In this document: piece after piece, positions 10,364 through 21,367 of the stretch | Layout of the letters: every line of letters begins with the position of its first letter | Numbering within the stretch: the first letter of the stretch is position 1 | Source of the DNA: Nitzschia sp. pyKryTriq1 | Lineage: Eukaryota; Bacillariophyta; Bacillariophyceae; Bacillariales; Bacillariaceae | NCBI GenBank assembly: GCA_956465555.1 | Contig: OY101131.1 | Coordinates: 137,469-201,468 of the forward strand | DNA length: 64,000 bases | Direction of reading: 5' to 3' | Notes under the pieces: generated by a model | Seen by the model: only the letters and a program-made list of their open reading frames with translations | The model's database searches: none | What the model was told of the DNA's origin: nothing | Position numbers and translations under genes: made by a program

Positions 10364-12319
10364 TTGGGTGTAGGTATAGTATCGAGCGATTTGACGAATA
10401 TCCATGGGTTGGCTAGGATCCGATAAATGTAGCGGAGGGGGTGGCGGAGCAGCGTTCCGTCGTTGGCTTTGTCGCCGCCCCCGAGCTTGATGCTCCATGG
10501 TACTACTTCCATTAGTAGTAGTAGTAGTACTTCCACTAGTAGTAGTAGTACTTTGTTCCAACATCATGTGATCGATACAAGCTTGCACGACAGTTGAATT
10601 GTGACAATCATTGCGACAGTCGAGCAATTGAAATCCTTCTTGAACAAGTTTGCACAATAGCCACAATCGTGCTTCTTGAGGTTTGGTCTTCCACGACGCA
10701 TGGACTCCATTGGCACCCATTCCCCAATCGGCCGTCGCCCAAGCCGCCTTATTACCACTACTACTACCACTAGTACTACCACTACTAGTACTGGTACTAC
10801 CGACAATACCATCCGGATCTAATCCGTACGCGGGGATACCGACCTTTTGCAGTGCAAAATTGAGTTGCATATCTTCTCCCGTCGCATACGTATAGACACG
10901 CGATCCCAAATAGAAACGTAGCAATTCCCGTCGTAACGTATGATGTTGGACGGTAAAATCGACCCGTTTGGCCTTTTTCTTTCTTTTCTTCTTTCTCTGC
11001 TGTTGTTTCTTGTTCTTCGTGGTTTCGCCTCCATGCGACTCCGAAGACTCTGACTCCAAAGACGACTCTGCCTCTGACTCTGAAGAAGACGGCCAAAGTA
11101 GTACATCACGTCCATTCCTATCTATACCCCATGCCGGATCTTCCACGTCTCGATAGACGACATTATATTCATTATGAATCGTGGGAAGTTCTTGGACGAC
11201 CCGTCCCCCCGACGTGACAATGGCACGATCTTGGATTTGCGAATCTTGTAAAAAGGCCAAGACATGTTCCAACCATCCCGGTCCGACGGATAAATCATCA
11301 TCCCAAATCGAAACATATTTGGCCGACGACATCATGTACGCAATATGAAACCGTCCATGATAGTTCGTGTCGGCAGTGGGAGAATGGATCCAATGTAGTG
11401 GTGGACGAGGACGCTGATGAGGACGCGATAGATTGCTGCTGCTGCTGTTGTTGCTGAAGTCATTGCTGTTGAAGCTGTTGAAGCTGTCACTGTCACTCGT
11501 ATTGTCAATATGACCATTATTATTCCATTCCTCGACAATGGCAGAAATAAGAGTATTAGTGATAGTATTGTTTTTGTTTTTGTTGTTGCTGTTGTTGTTG
11601 TCGTCGTCGGGTGGTTGTGGTTGTTGATGATTTTCATTCTGAATGACCCAGATATGACTGGGAGGAAAGGTTTGTGCCGCAATCATTTGTAATTGTTGCC
11701 GTAAATTCTGTCGTTTGTAGACTGTCAAAATGACATCCACAGTGGGTGTTGTCGGAGAACATTCGATCCACCAAGCATTATTCTTATTATTAGTATTGTT
11801 GTTGTTGTTAGCCTCGGGACAAGGAGGAAGAAATAACAAGGATGTCGATGAAGATGATGAGCTGCTACTGGTGGTGGCATCATCGCCGTCCTTTTCGTTG
11901 GTCTGTGCTCGTGGTGGTGGTGGTGGTGTTCGGTAAGTGACAGCATTGTTTCGTATCGAACTCGGACCGTGGAGAGTGGATGTCGATGTCGATGATGATA
12001 GTAGTGTTGGTATGCCCGATGAGCTGCCGCCGCCGCCATTTTGCTGATGTTGTGGTTGCTGTTGTTGTTGCTCCATGATTACGAATTGAGTTGTGATTTG
12101 AGACCCATAGTGGTATTGAAGACCTACCACCACCGCGGAACAAACGGCAATGACAAGAGTACTACTTTTTCTTGTACTCCTTGTTCTTGTTCTTGTACTT
12201 TTACTTGTACTTGTACTGGATCGTTTCTTCTTTGCAGCAGCATTGCTGCTTCGTAGATGATGTCGAGGAGTACCAGTACCAGTACCAGTACCAGTACCAG
12301 TACCATTCGTCGTCATCAT
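10295..12319 (-). CDS. GT2-like glycosyltransferase, type II membrane protein
   Basis: A 674-aa protein with a basic Ser/Thr/Arg-rich N-terminus and a single membrane segment at about 52-66, the layout of a Golgi type II enzyme. The GT-A core starts near 194 with DVILTVYKR and WVIQNE. It continues with a WDDDLS motif whose acidic triplet is D340-D342 (the DxD-type metal and nucleotide-sugar site), then GPGWLEHVL, and later an acidic ATGEDMQLNFALQKVG segment typical of the acceptor side of GT2 folds. Poly-Asn, Ser and Gln tracts interrupt the core, and the C-terminus has about eleven consecutive Gln. Sugar donor and acceptor cannot be told from sequence; a role in cell-wall or secreted-glycoprotein glycosylation is inference. 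It starts at the first of two adjacent ATGs. Confidence 0.7.
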
Positions 12320-12767
12320 GATGTTGTTGTTGTTGTTGCTGCTGCTGCTGCCTTATATTGTACTCGTATCGTATTGTATTGTACAGTATTCAAAAAGAGA
12401 GACCAAAGAAATAAGAAAAGCTATCTCATCGATGCTAGCTGCTGAAGTCTGAAGTTAGTGCTGAAATAAAATACACATCATATCGAAAAAGACAAATGTG
12501 AACATAAAGGTAGTCTGCTCGCAGTACTACTACCGGTAGACTACCCTTTCTATTACTGTAATGAAAAAATGAATCCGTTGCCTAGCTTGGTAGAAAGCGT
12601 TATCTTACCGTTACTAGGCACTACGATCCTTATGTCACACAATTGCATTCGAAGCAGTCGTCGGCACTCTGGCCATCGCACGCTTGCGATGACGAACAAC
12701 AGTACTGTATGATGGGTACCTGAAGGTATGGGCTGCTACCCCCGCCCGTAACTTGCAGTTAAGGCTG

Positions 12768-12809
12768 GGTTCGATAGAGGGGTTAGTTGGTTCGATAGAG
12801 GGGTTAGTT
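12768..12809. repeat. Two 21-bp tandem copies
   Basis: Two perfect copies of a 21-bp unit starting GGTTCGATAGAGGGG, joined head to tail. The unit shares GGTTCGAT with the 53-bp repeat about 110 bp downstream. Confidence 0.85.
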
Positions 12810-12918
12810 GGTACCCATCAAGGGGATAAACCATACCCTAGACCCTCAAAAGGGTTAACACCTAAATGCACCGCCCCCAAAACACCCCATTTGGTTCGAT
12901 CACTAGGAATAAATGCTA

Positions 12919-13024
12919 GGTTCGATCACTAGGATTCAATGCTTGGTTCGATCGATTCGACTGAAATCCTTGGTTCGATCACTAGGATTCAATGCTTGGT
13001 TCGATCGATTCGACTGAAATCCTT
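12919..13024. repeat. Two 53-bp perfect tandem copies
   Basis: Positions 12919-12971 and 12972-13024 are identical. Each unit contains GGTTCGATCACTAGG and GGTTCGATCGATTCG, so the unit itself is built from a GGTTCGAT submotif. A partial copy precedes it at about 12892-12918. Confidence 0.9.
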
Positions 13025-13040
13025 GAAAAAGAGTGGTCTG

Positions 13041-13079
13041 GCACCGGTCCTAATGATACAGTAAGAAAAGGACCGGTGC
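13041..13079. repeat. Perfect 11-bp inverted repeat
   Basis: GCACCGGTCCT (13041-13051) and its exact reverse complement (13069-13079) flank a 17-base loop. A second hairpin follows: CCCCATTG (13145-13152) and CAATGGGG (13158-13165) with a 5-base loop. Neither sits at a gene end, so they do not look like terminators. Confidence 0.75.
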
Positions 13080-13827
13080 TCCGAATGACTCATCAGAATC
13101 CAAAATTTCATGGGCGCGCATCACATCATGGTGGTATGTAAGTACCCCATTGAACCGCAATGGGGCAAGCACCCCATTGAACCTTTCCGCGCGATATTAC
13201 GTGTTGTTGATCGTGGATAGCCGGCCGGCGTGCGTCGGCATCAAATAATAATCAAAACACCGGCGACGACCGAGCAATCCCGCATGTCCTTGCGACACGA
13301 CGCACCTAATCAACTTCCGTGTCCGAGCGAAATTATTCAGCCAATCCAATCATGCACAACATGCCGGAAACGAACAGTGTGACAAAAGTGCGCACAGATC
13401 TCGGCCAATCAGAATCGAGAACGCACGAAATCCGAAAATAGACCCCCCGAATGGGATTTTCAACCAAAAGTCTCGCGCATTACATCCACGGCTACGCCGA
13501 CTAGATAGCTACGCCCCCTGTGATTTTGTAGGGGGGGGTAGCAGACCAGTGCGGACGACTCCTCGTGGACAGCAGTAGTTGATCTACTTGCGAGCTGGCA
13601 CGGTTCAAATTCGGGCGCGGCTCATCTTCGGGTACTCGTTCCGCGGCATAGTATAGTGCTCGACCATGGCTCTCGGCATGCGGTACGTGTACTCTACAGT
13701 ATCTACATACCGGTAATAGCCTCTCTCTGTACTACTAGCTAGTAGCTTGCCCTTTTATTTGGCATCATCTATCTGTACCGGTGGAACTGTAATCGTTCAT
13801 TGCCATTGCCATTGCCATTGACCAGCC

Positions 13828-16800
13828 ATGCCTCCTCAAACAGCAGTCCCAATGATGGAGGACGGCGTCGAGGCGGCGTGTTCCTCGTTCGAAGAATCAT
13901 CATCATCATCCTTCTTTCCGTCGTCGTCGTCGTCCAATGGTATGACAACTACTTGTGCGACTGCTACAAATGCTGCTGCTAATGCTGCTGCTACAAATGC
14001 TGCCATTACTGCCACTACCACTGGTCCGACACCGACAACAACAACAACAATGATGATGATGAAAGATGATTGGAAAAAAGAAAAAGAAGAAAAAGAGCTC
14101 TTTTTCATATTACCGTCGACGATTCAAACCGATCCGAATCAAACGGCCGTGGATTTGGTGAAGCGTGCCTATGAATATTCCTATTCCACCGGTGGTAGTA
14201 GTAGTAGTGGTGGTGGTAGTAGTGGTAGTAGTGGTAGTGGAACACCTCCCGCCGCGGCAATGACACTGGCCCTTCAAATTCTGGCGCAGCGGATTTTGCT
14301 GGAAGTCAATCAACAACAACAGTCTCAGCAACAGTCTCAGCAACAGCAGATAGTACTACAACCACAAGACTATTTTCATCATCATCATCGTTATGATTAT
14401 GATTATGATAATGATGGACGACAAGGACAAGGACAAGGTCCAGGGCATGGATCGTCGTCAGCAACATCTCTACCTGTACTCGTACCTCCATCTGCTCCTG
14501 CTCCTGTTCCTGTTCCTATAGCAGATCCAGCACTGATACCGATGGACTCTTCCTTGGGATGGAATCATCACAATTCTCATCAACATCATCATCATAATCC
14601 TCCCCACCAAGATTGGTCGATGAACATGAACATGAATATGAATATGAATATGAATATTGGTATGACCATGGATATGAACATGACTAATACTGTTGTGGAC
14701 ATGTCAGCGGCAGCAGCGACAGCGCTAGCGACAACTGAACACAATGATCATGATATAGTCGAGTTGATCCCTCCACCGCCCAGTTGTGGTGTCGATATGG
14801 ACACGGACATGGATATGATGAACCAACCCAGCATCATGTTGGATTATTCTTCTACTGTTCTTCCTCCTGCTACTACGTATGCCGCTGTTAGTGGTGGTGG
14901 TGGTTTTAGTACCTCGGGAGGAGGAGGAGGAGGAGTCGTCATGGAAGAAGAAGAAGAATCATCATCATCATTGTCGTCTTCGGAAATACTCGCCCTTCCC
15001 GTCGAAAAGTTGTGCCCTAAAACGGGTCAAGTCATCGAAACCTTTGCTTCCGGGTGGAAAGCCCAAGCGACCATTTCCAAATGTGCCCAACCTCATTTTT
15101 TCTACTATGCCGTCGTCGGGAAAAATAAGGTACGTAAGGAGGACGAGGACAAGGACGACTCTTGTCCTCACCACCACATCATCATCATCCATCCATATCA
15201 TGCATGATCATCTCATCTTTGTTGTTTGTCTTTTGTATCTTTCCTTGGTGAATATGATATTCTACTACTACTACTACTACTACTACTAGGGAACGGCACC
15301 TCATGTTTACAAGCGCTTCTTTTGGCGTCTTCAAGGGTCGGACCATCTTCCTGGAACGTGTCCATGTCACAATCAAAATAATAGTAATCATCATCATCAT
15401 CATCAACTGGGACTGGGACTACCACTACAACTACCACCGTCCTCTGAGGAATCATCATCATCATCGCCATCAGCGGATGATGATCCTGCACAACCGAAGA
15501 ACAAGAAGGATAAGGATACTACTACTAGTAGTGGTAGTACTTCCAGTGCTACAAAGCAAACGAAGAAGAAGCAAAATTACAAGAGAGATCCCTTGCGCAA
15601 TGTACCCGTGGAAATGCTAGATGTCGAAACGGGAATGGTGCTGCAACGATTTCCCACCGCCGAACATGCCATGCAATCCGTGGTGGTGGGGAATGGCAAT
15701 GGCGGCGGCAGCGGCCATTTTGGAAATTTCAAAAAGGTTCTGGAGGGACAAGGACATTTTGTTCATCACATTTACAAAGTAAGTAAAATACAGTACAAGT
15801 ACAAGTACAGTACAATGAAGTACACTACAGTGCTGCGGAATGAAATTATGGTTCAACTCACTCTCGCATCGTTCTTTCTATATATACACTGCTACTACTA
15901 CCTCTACGACTACTACTACCTCTACGGCTACTACCTTTACGACTACAAGGGCTACTTTTGGAGAGTGGCAGGTTCCAACAAACTTCCCAATAAGAAACTC
16001 ATGAAGCGACCACGCCAAATCATCAAGATAAAACAACAACAACAACAACAAGCATATCCCGTCCAGCATTATCATGACCAGCACCACGAATACCAGCAGC
16101 AGTATCACCACCAGCATTACTATCAGCAGCACCAGCCAATCATGACGACAATGCTGCCACCACCTCCAGAATCCATGTTCTGCAATACTACTGGTACTAG
16201 TAGTACAGCAGCTCCACAACCCACCAGGATGATGATGATGGAATCATCGCAAGAAGTGGTGCGGGAAGATGATCATGTTGTCATTTTTGCCGATACTCAC
16301 GCTGCTCGTGCAGAAGAAAAAGAAGAGACACATCCGCAAAAGCGCCACAAACCCAATCCCAATCCCAAGAACGGCAACGACGATAAAGATGAAGGAGACG
16401 AGCAGGAGACCCAGAAGCTCATCACTACTGCTACCACTAGTAGTACTACTCCTGGTACTACTGGAAGTGCCAACAACAACTCACGACGTACATCCAGTCG
16501 TCTGTCCAAGTCCCCAACGGCGACCGTAGTCAACGATGGCGACGTCCTGATGATGACTGCCGAACAACATCCAGTGGATCCCCTGTCGCCGGCTTGGACC
16601 AAGAAGAATAGTTCGCGTCGGGCGAGTAGATCATCGACGAGGAGCACTGCATCTGCCATCAACAAGGAAGTGCTGGAAGAAATTACACCGAAGGAGGATG
16701 AGGAAGAAGAAGCATCCCAAGAGGAAACGCCAGCTCCTCCTGCCACCACTAGACGAAACCTGCCTCGCAGAAGTAGTGCAACTTCAGCCAATCCATCATC

Positions 16801-17227
16801 ATCATCATCATCATCAAGAACCGTCAAGAACAACAAGACAGATGAAATGGAAGACGCCACCACCACTACTTTACAGGAAAGGACGTCCGCACGGCGAAGT
16901 GCTTCTGCATCCTTCAGTCGAGAGGCTCCCAAGCAAAAGAAGAAGGAGGAAGTCGAACCGGAACCTACTCCAGCCGTCATGAAAAGGAACCATCCAAGTC
17001 GTCGTGGAAGCCCTTCTACCTCGCACCATCATGATACTGGACGGAACAACGAAGGAGAAGATGAAAACAACAAGCCCGCACAGGCCTCCAAGAAGACCAA
17101 GAGTACTCCTAGTACCCAGAAAACAGCGACCTCGACAAGGACTATGCAAGACGTCGTGTCTCCTGTAGGACGAAAACGGCAAAGCCGACGATTGCTAGGG
17201 GAACAATCGTCGAATGCTGGATATTAA
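13828..17227 (+). CDS. Three-exon nuclear protein with two IENR1/NUMOD1-like DNA-binding repeats
   Basis: Exons 13828-15129, 15290-15778 and 15950-17227 join to a 1,022-aa protein through phase-0 GT-AG introns (GTACGT...TAG and GTAAGT...AAG). The second intron is 171 nt without a stop, so unspliced reading is also open; splicing is preferred because it restores a domain. The first 400 residues are low complexity. Then come two copies of one module: an entry VEKLCPKTGQVIETF / VEMLDVETGMVLQRF, an Ala-rich helix, and an end FFWRLQGS / GYFWRVAGS. This resembles the IENR1/NUMOD1 helix-turn-helix repeats of homing endonucleases, which diatoms also use in nuclear proteins. The C-terminal third is basic and Ser/Arg-rich with RRTSSR and RRQSRR patches that could act as nuclear signals. 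A DNA-binding regulatory role is inferred. No nuclease domain is seen. Confidence 0.65.
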
Positions 17228-17505
17228 TATTCAAGTTAATACATACCAAACTTACGGACAGAGTGGAATGAAGAGGACACACATCGACTGGCTGCTGTTC
17301 CGACAAAAAGAGCGAGATGAGAACAATATTATTCACTGAGGATTAATTATGACGACTACTAAATCCGAGGAGCGATTCTTCTTGCCGCCGAATCCTCGAT
17401 CGGTTCATTCTTCTCTACTCAAGCGATCACCATCATGAACGATCGCTAGTACATTCAAACAATATAAATATATAAATATAATAACGAACTAATATATACG
17501 AACAC

Positions 17506-18012
17506 TTAGGCCGCTCGAGCACTACTACTAGTAGTTGTTTCCTTTCTCTTCAAGCCCAGCATGGCCCGCGACAGTCTGCGCTGGGCTGATTCACGAGCGA
17601 CATGCCAAAATTCCAACTTTTGCGCCGCCAAACTGGATTCGCGTTGCTTCTGGATCATTTTGGCTTGCTCGGATGCTTCGACGATATCATCCAAACTGTA
17701 GCCGGCCCGAAACAATATTTCGGCACGGTCCAAGCTGGAGAGTTGTAGTTCAGCTTCGGAGCGGATGGGCTCGTCCTGTTTGTACACTTCGTACAAATCG
17801 ACAGGCAAATGACGGACTTGGAGGACCTCCCAATCCAAAGTTAATGGAGCGCCACCTGCAGTGGGTGGGTGCTGGCCCAATACCATGGGCATGTCGCGGA
17901 TCTCGACTTGGCCAAATTGGACTTGCTTGCGTCTGCGGATAAAAATGCTGCTGGCAGCAAAGGAGTTTGAATGGTTGGACGAAGAGGAAAGTGAAGAAGA
18001 AGAAACGCTCAT
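17506..18012 (-). CDS. Small diatom-family protein of unknown function
   Basis: I chose the ATG at 18012 (168 aa); an in-frame ATG at 18192 would add 60 residues that do not look like protein. After a Ser-rich start comes the core: VQFGQVEIRDMPMVLG, then PLTLDWE, an acidic VDLYEVYK segment, and a helical LDRAEILFRAGYSLDDIVEA followed by a long charged helix. The same core and order are found in the protein at 51285-52502 in this window (VCFSTVQIAEHPMIIG, PVTIGWE, LDLNEYE, LLKELGFSRKEIAAG), which is good evidence that both are real. I recognise this as a lineage-expanded diatom family but know no function. It converges with the upstream gene at 17227. Confidence 0.65.
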   Translation of the reverse strand: MSVSSSSLSSSSNHSNSFAASSIFIRRRKQVQFGQVEIRDMPMVLGQHPPTAGGAPLTLDWEVLQVRHLPVDLYEVYKQDEPIRSEAELQLSSLDRAEILFRAGYSLDDIVEASEQAKMIQKQRESSLAAQKLEFWHVARESAQRRLSRAMLGLKRKETTTSSSARAA

Positions 18013-19039
18013 TGTTGGTGGATCAGTGATTAGTAATTCGGTAATGATCTGAGAGTTTGAAGATTGGACGAAAGAATTTAAAATAATGAGCCTGAGAGTA
18101 GAGTGATTCCTTGCGGCTTGGAAACAACTTTGTGAGACCGAATCTGCTGGTGGATTCGTTTTCGTACCGGTAGTAGTACAGTACATCAACATCGTCGAAG
18201 TTCTAGTACAGTACCTGCCATAAATATTGGGGAAGTTCCGATGCTCGTTAAATGGAATGAGTCAGGAAGGTTCCTTCCAGCACTTTGGTATTCCACTGTA
18301 ACCGCCCATGCCTGCGTTTCCAACATCATTTTTAGTTGCATCTCTGCAGCATGGTGTACAGTCCGTACTACGGACGGAGTAGTTCAGTATCAGTACCCAG
18401 TACTGTACCCAGTACCCAGTGTCTGGTACTGCTACCGTTTGACGCCACGTCGAGAGGCGAGCATCGGATGGATTATTTCATGATAATGCTTTACTAGTAG
18501 TATATATTATTATGACCACAAGTATTAACTGATCGAATCTATATGAAAACTGCCCAGCAATAATAGTGGCTGATAGTAGAGCTGTCCGGCAGGTTTCGAA
18601 TTCGTGAGGCTGCATTCGAAATATTCAAATATGCCTCGATTTTTCATCCAATGGCTTAAAGTACGTTTATATACTTGCTTGGAGAGTTTCAATTATGCTC
18701 GCCCCAGAATCAATTATTGACACGATGCAATGACTTCTGAAAAAGTAGGCATATAGGTTTTCTGCCACGTCTTCTGCCACGTCAATCATGTCCTCTCTGC
18801 GTCGTTGTTGTGGTGCTGATTTTCTGTTTTTTCGAAAACAACGCACCGCACACAACAGTAGTAGACCAAGCCGCAGTAGCACAGTACAATAATTATTAAC
18901 GTCCGGCGGAACTGGATGGTAATGGATGAAACAATTTTCTACCCGGTAAATACCGGCAATCTATTCGCAAAGTCCATTGCTTAGCCAAGAAGACATTCGA
19001 GCTAATATCATCATATTATTTCTCAAAGACATCATCATC
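18013..19039. other. Divergent intergenic region
   Basis: Contains the 5' region of the gene at 17506 and the promoter side of the gene at 19040. A run of GTACCCAGTACTGTACCC-type repeats lies near 18385-18425 and TACCGGTA at 18165. No gene or RNA recognised. Confidence 0.45.
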
Positions 19040-19618
19040 ATGCCATCCCTCGCTCAATCATCTACCATCACAAAAATGAACCCGTTCTTACTAATCGCAT
19101 CCCACGCTAGTATGGGCTCCTCGGAAAGGTCGACCTTCTCAGTGGTGAGCTCGCCGATAAACAAAGGTACTGGTAGCACGAAGTCATCAAGACCAGTTGG
19201 CCCAACACCATCGGTCCGATTCCACCCCGAAGCCGACACTGTCCATGAAGTTTGGTCTCGAAGCGATCTTTCTCCAGATGATCGCTCTCAAATTTGGTTT
19301 TCCCTGGAAGACATCAAAAAGATCAAGTCCGGCATACGAACAACCGCTCAAATGATTCGGTCCGGACGATTCGAAGAGGACTATGATAACTTTTGTGCTC
19401 GGGGGATCGTCAGCGACGCTGCCAAAACTGAACGACGCGAACGACTGGCCCAGCAGCTGATGGAGCTATTTTGGTGCAATTCTCAGGACTACTTTTCAAC
19501 ACCCGATACTTCATTGCGGCTGCAGGAACTAAGTGGATCAGCAACAGAAGAGGCGATTCTCCGAGCAAAGCAGGATCGACAGGATGCACTCAAAGTCTAC
19601 CGAAGGACCACTGCTTGA
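19040..19618 (+). CDS. Small diatom-family protein, first of two tandem paralogs
   Basis: A 192-aa protein. The ATG at 19040 is preferred over one at 18977 because its MPS start aligns with the paralog at 20672. The order is SSERSTFSV, then VRFHPEADTVHEVWSRSDLSPDDRSQIWF, a helix LEDIKKIKSGIRTTAQMI, a FCARGI stretch (paralog FSFRGIE), a basic RRERLAQQL helix and a conserved end EEAILRAKQDRQDALKVYRR. The motif V-x-F...V-x-E-[IV]-x-S-R...[IV]W-[FY] followed by helices is one I associate with a large diatom-specific family; no biochemical role is known to me. No membrane segment or targeting peptide is visible. Confidence 0.7.
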   Translation: MPSLAQSSTITKMNPFLLIASHASMGSSERSTFSVVSSPINKGTGSTKSSRPVGPTPSVRFHPEADTVHEVWSRSDLSPDDRSQIWFSLEDIKKIKSGIRTTAQMIRSGRFEEDYDNFCARGIVSDAAKTERRERLAQQLMELFWCNSQDYFSTPDTSLRLQELSGSATEEAILRAKQDRQDALKVYRRTTA

Positions 19619-20671
19619 TGATAGTAAGAGAAAGTTTGCGTGATATAAACGCATTGCCTACAAAAAGTAAAATAAATTTGAACCTTGCGAGACGAAGCCC
19701 AATAGCAGGAGCTACTAGAGTAGCTAGATAACTAACTAATTATCTAGTTGCTAGTAGAGAACGTCTTCTAGATTTCATCATCGTTCGAGGACTACGTAGC
19801 TAGTAAGAGTAGAATGCTTCCACCATCACACTAAACTGTTTGGATTATTAATTTGCTGCTTGCAAAGAATGCAGATGCAATCACATTGTTGAATTCAGCG
19901 TTATGTTGTATTCTCGGTCGTCGCCGACCAAAACTGCGGCCGGCCGCAAACGTGATTCGGCTCTGTGATTGCTCCCGGATTCCACACATTAGATCGAGCG
20001 CGCTCAATAACCCTCTGGTAGAATTGCTGCTGCGTACATTGTAGGTACATAAACAAGAATGGTGTATCGACCGTGACTGTACAAGAAGTTAGTACTAGTC
20101 TACTACTACCAGTAGAGTAATCCACCAGATACTGCAACTCTCTTAGATGCACAAATACCGGTAGTAGCATAGCTGTGGGACCGGTGATCCCGTCCTCTCG
20201 ATCGCATCATCCATCCAAAACTATCCACGAGCATATCAACTTCGGTGCCGTTCCTCTATGTTGGAAACATCAATGGACTAAACCGCAACCAAAATTCTCT
20301 CCAATGCTGCTTCGCAATAAGTGGTGGGTGAGTGCCAGAGTCATTCGATCATGCACGAATGCGAATTCAACGACTACTCGCGATCGTATTCTTTTCGTTG
20401 AAGTGCCGAATGGCTTATGCTACATTGCACAGAAACAAAATATTATTTAGACCGAATGTAAAGAGAAGGGATGTTTGCGCTCTTCGATTTGTTCGTCAGG
20501 CCCAAACTGCGGTGCAAAGAATGTCCAGTTAGCATAGTGTGTAGAACGATAACTATCATCATCGCTCGGCTCTTCACAAAACGAAAGAGCCATACGATCA
20601 AAAGCACTTTCGTTCATTGTCCCATCATACTTTTCAACTCGTCATAGATCCCACCACTAGTAAGATCTACC
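19619..20671. other. Intergenic region between tandem paralogs
   Basis: No gene recognised. It contains CTAG-rich runs (19715-19760, 20090-20115) and TACCGGTA at 20156. Short open frames here have no family features. Confidence 0.45.
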
Positions 20672-21217
20672 ATGCCGTCAATGGCAGTCACTCATCGCAA
20701 TTATTTGCTAGCTTCCAAGCAGCAGACTCTCGATTCGTCAGAGAGGTCGACCTTTTCCGTTCACTTGTCTCCACCGACTTTGAGCAAGAAACGAAGAGCC
20801 AAAAGTCTCACAGTAAGCTTCGATCTAGTTTCGAATTCAGTTCATGATATATCTTCCAGAGAAGATGTTGCCCGTGATGCGTGTGCAGAACTCTGGTACA
20901 CCCCACATGAACTCAGAGAACTCCTCACACGAATTCAAACAACATTGCGTTTGATGGACTCGGGGAAATTTAATGGGAAGCTAGAAGAGTTCAGTTTTCG
21001 TGGCATTGAAACCGAGACTGACAAAATGAAGAGACAAGACCGCATCGCAAGCCTCAAGAGAGAACTTCTTTGGTTTCCAACGAAGGATTTCTTTTCTCGC
21101 CCTGATATTTCGACGAAGCTTCAAGATCTTAGTCGAACGGCCCAAGAAGAAGCCGTTCTCAGGGCCAAGTATGATCGACAGGCTGCCCTCAAAGCCTATC
21201 GAAAGATTCGGCAATGA
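20672..21217 (+). CDS. Small diatom-family protein, second tandem paralog
   Basis: A 181-aa paralog of the protein at 19040. It shares SSERSTFSV near residue 23, then VSFDLVSNSVHDISSRED, ELWYTPHELRELLTRIQTTL, the FRGIETETDKMKRQDRIASL region (paralog ARGIVSDAAKTERRERL) and the end QEEAVLRAKYDRQAALKAYRK. The end is the best conserved part (EEA[IV]LRAK-x-DRQ-x-ALK-x-YRK). The ELWY motif is fuller here than in the first copy (QIWF). Divergence is high, so the duplication is old. It converges on the receptor gene, whose stop is about 150 bp away. Confidence 0.7.
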   Translation: MPSMAVTHRNYLLASKQQTLDSSERSTFSVHLSPPTLSKKRRAKSLTVSFDLVSNSVHDISSREDVARDACAELWYTPHELRELLTRIQTTLRLMDSGKFNGKLEEFSFRGIETETDKMKRQDRIASLKRELLWFPTKDFFSRPDISTKLQDLSRTAQEEAVLRAKYDRQAALKAYRKIRQ

Positions 21218-21367
21218 AGCATATTAAATCATGGGCTTTTACTTTTTGAATATAGGATGATGGATTGCTACCATCGATCTCGCTGCTTCTTGTAAACACT
21301 AGCTCTGTATATACTTTTGTTTCGACACTTTGGCTATCCTTAGTCTACTCTGGTGTTAGTGACTCGA

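Larger units (their letters stand above)
12320..13827. other. Repeat-rich divergent intergenic region
   Basis: A gap of 1.5 kb between divergent genes with no credible gene. Positions 12760-13545 hold tandem repeats and several short hairpins (listed separately). Positions 13200-13500 have a different, more GC-rich texture with CGCG and GGCCGG, which suggests a decayed mobile element or CpG-rich promoter DNA. Two TACCGGTA octamers lie at 12531 and 13708. Confidence 0.5.

Noticed and set aside
13600-13640. GGTTCAAATTCG as a tRNA T-arm
   Set aside because: No matching acceptor, D-arm or anticodon stem could be built around it. No tRNA or rRNA gene was found anywhere in the window.
15593-17227. 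Separate gene starting near 15593
   Set aside because: It begins at a non-ATG codon and continues exon 2 of the gene at 13828 in frame; the paired repeats link the parts.
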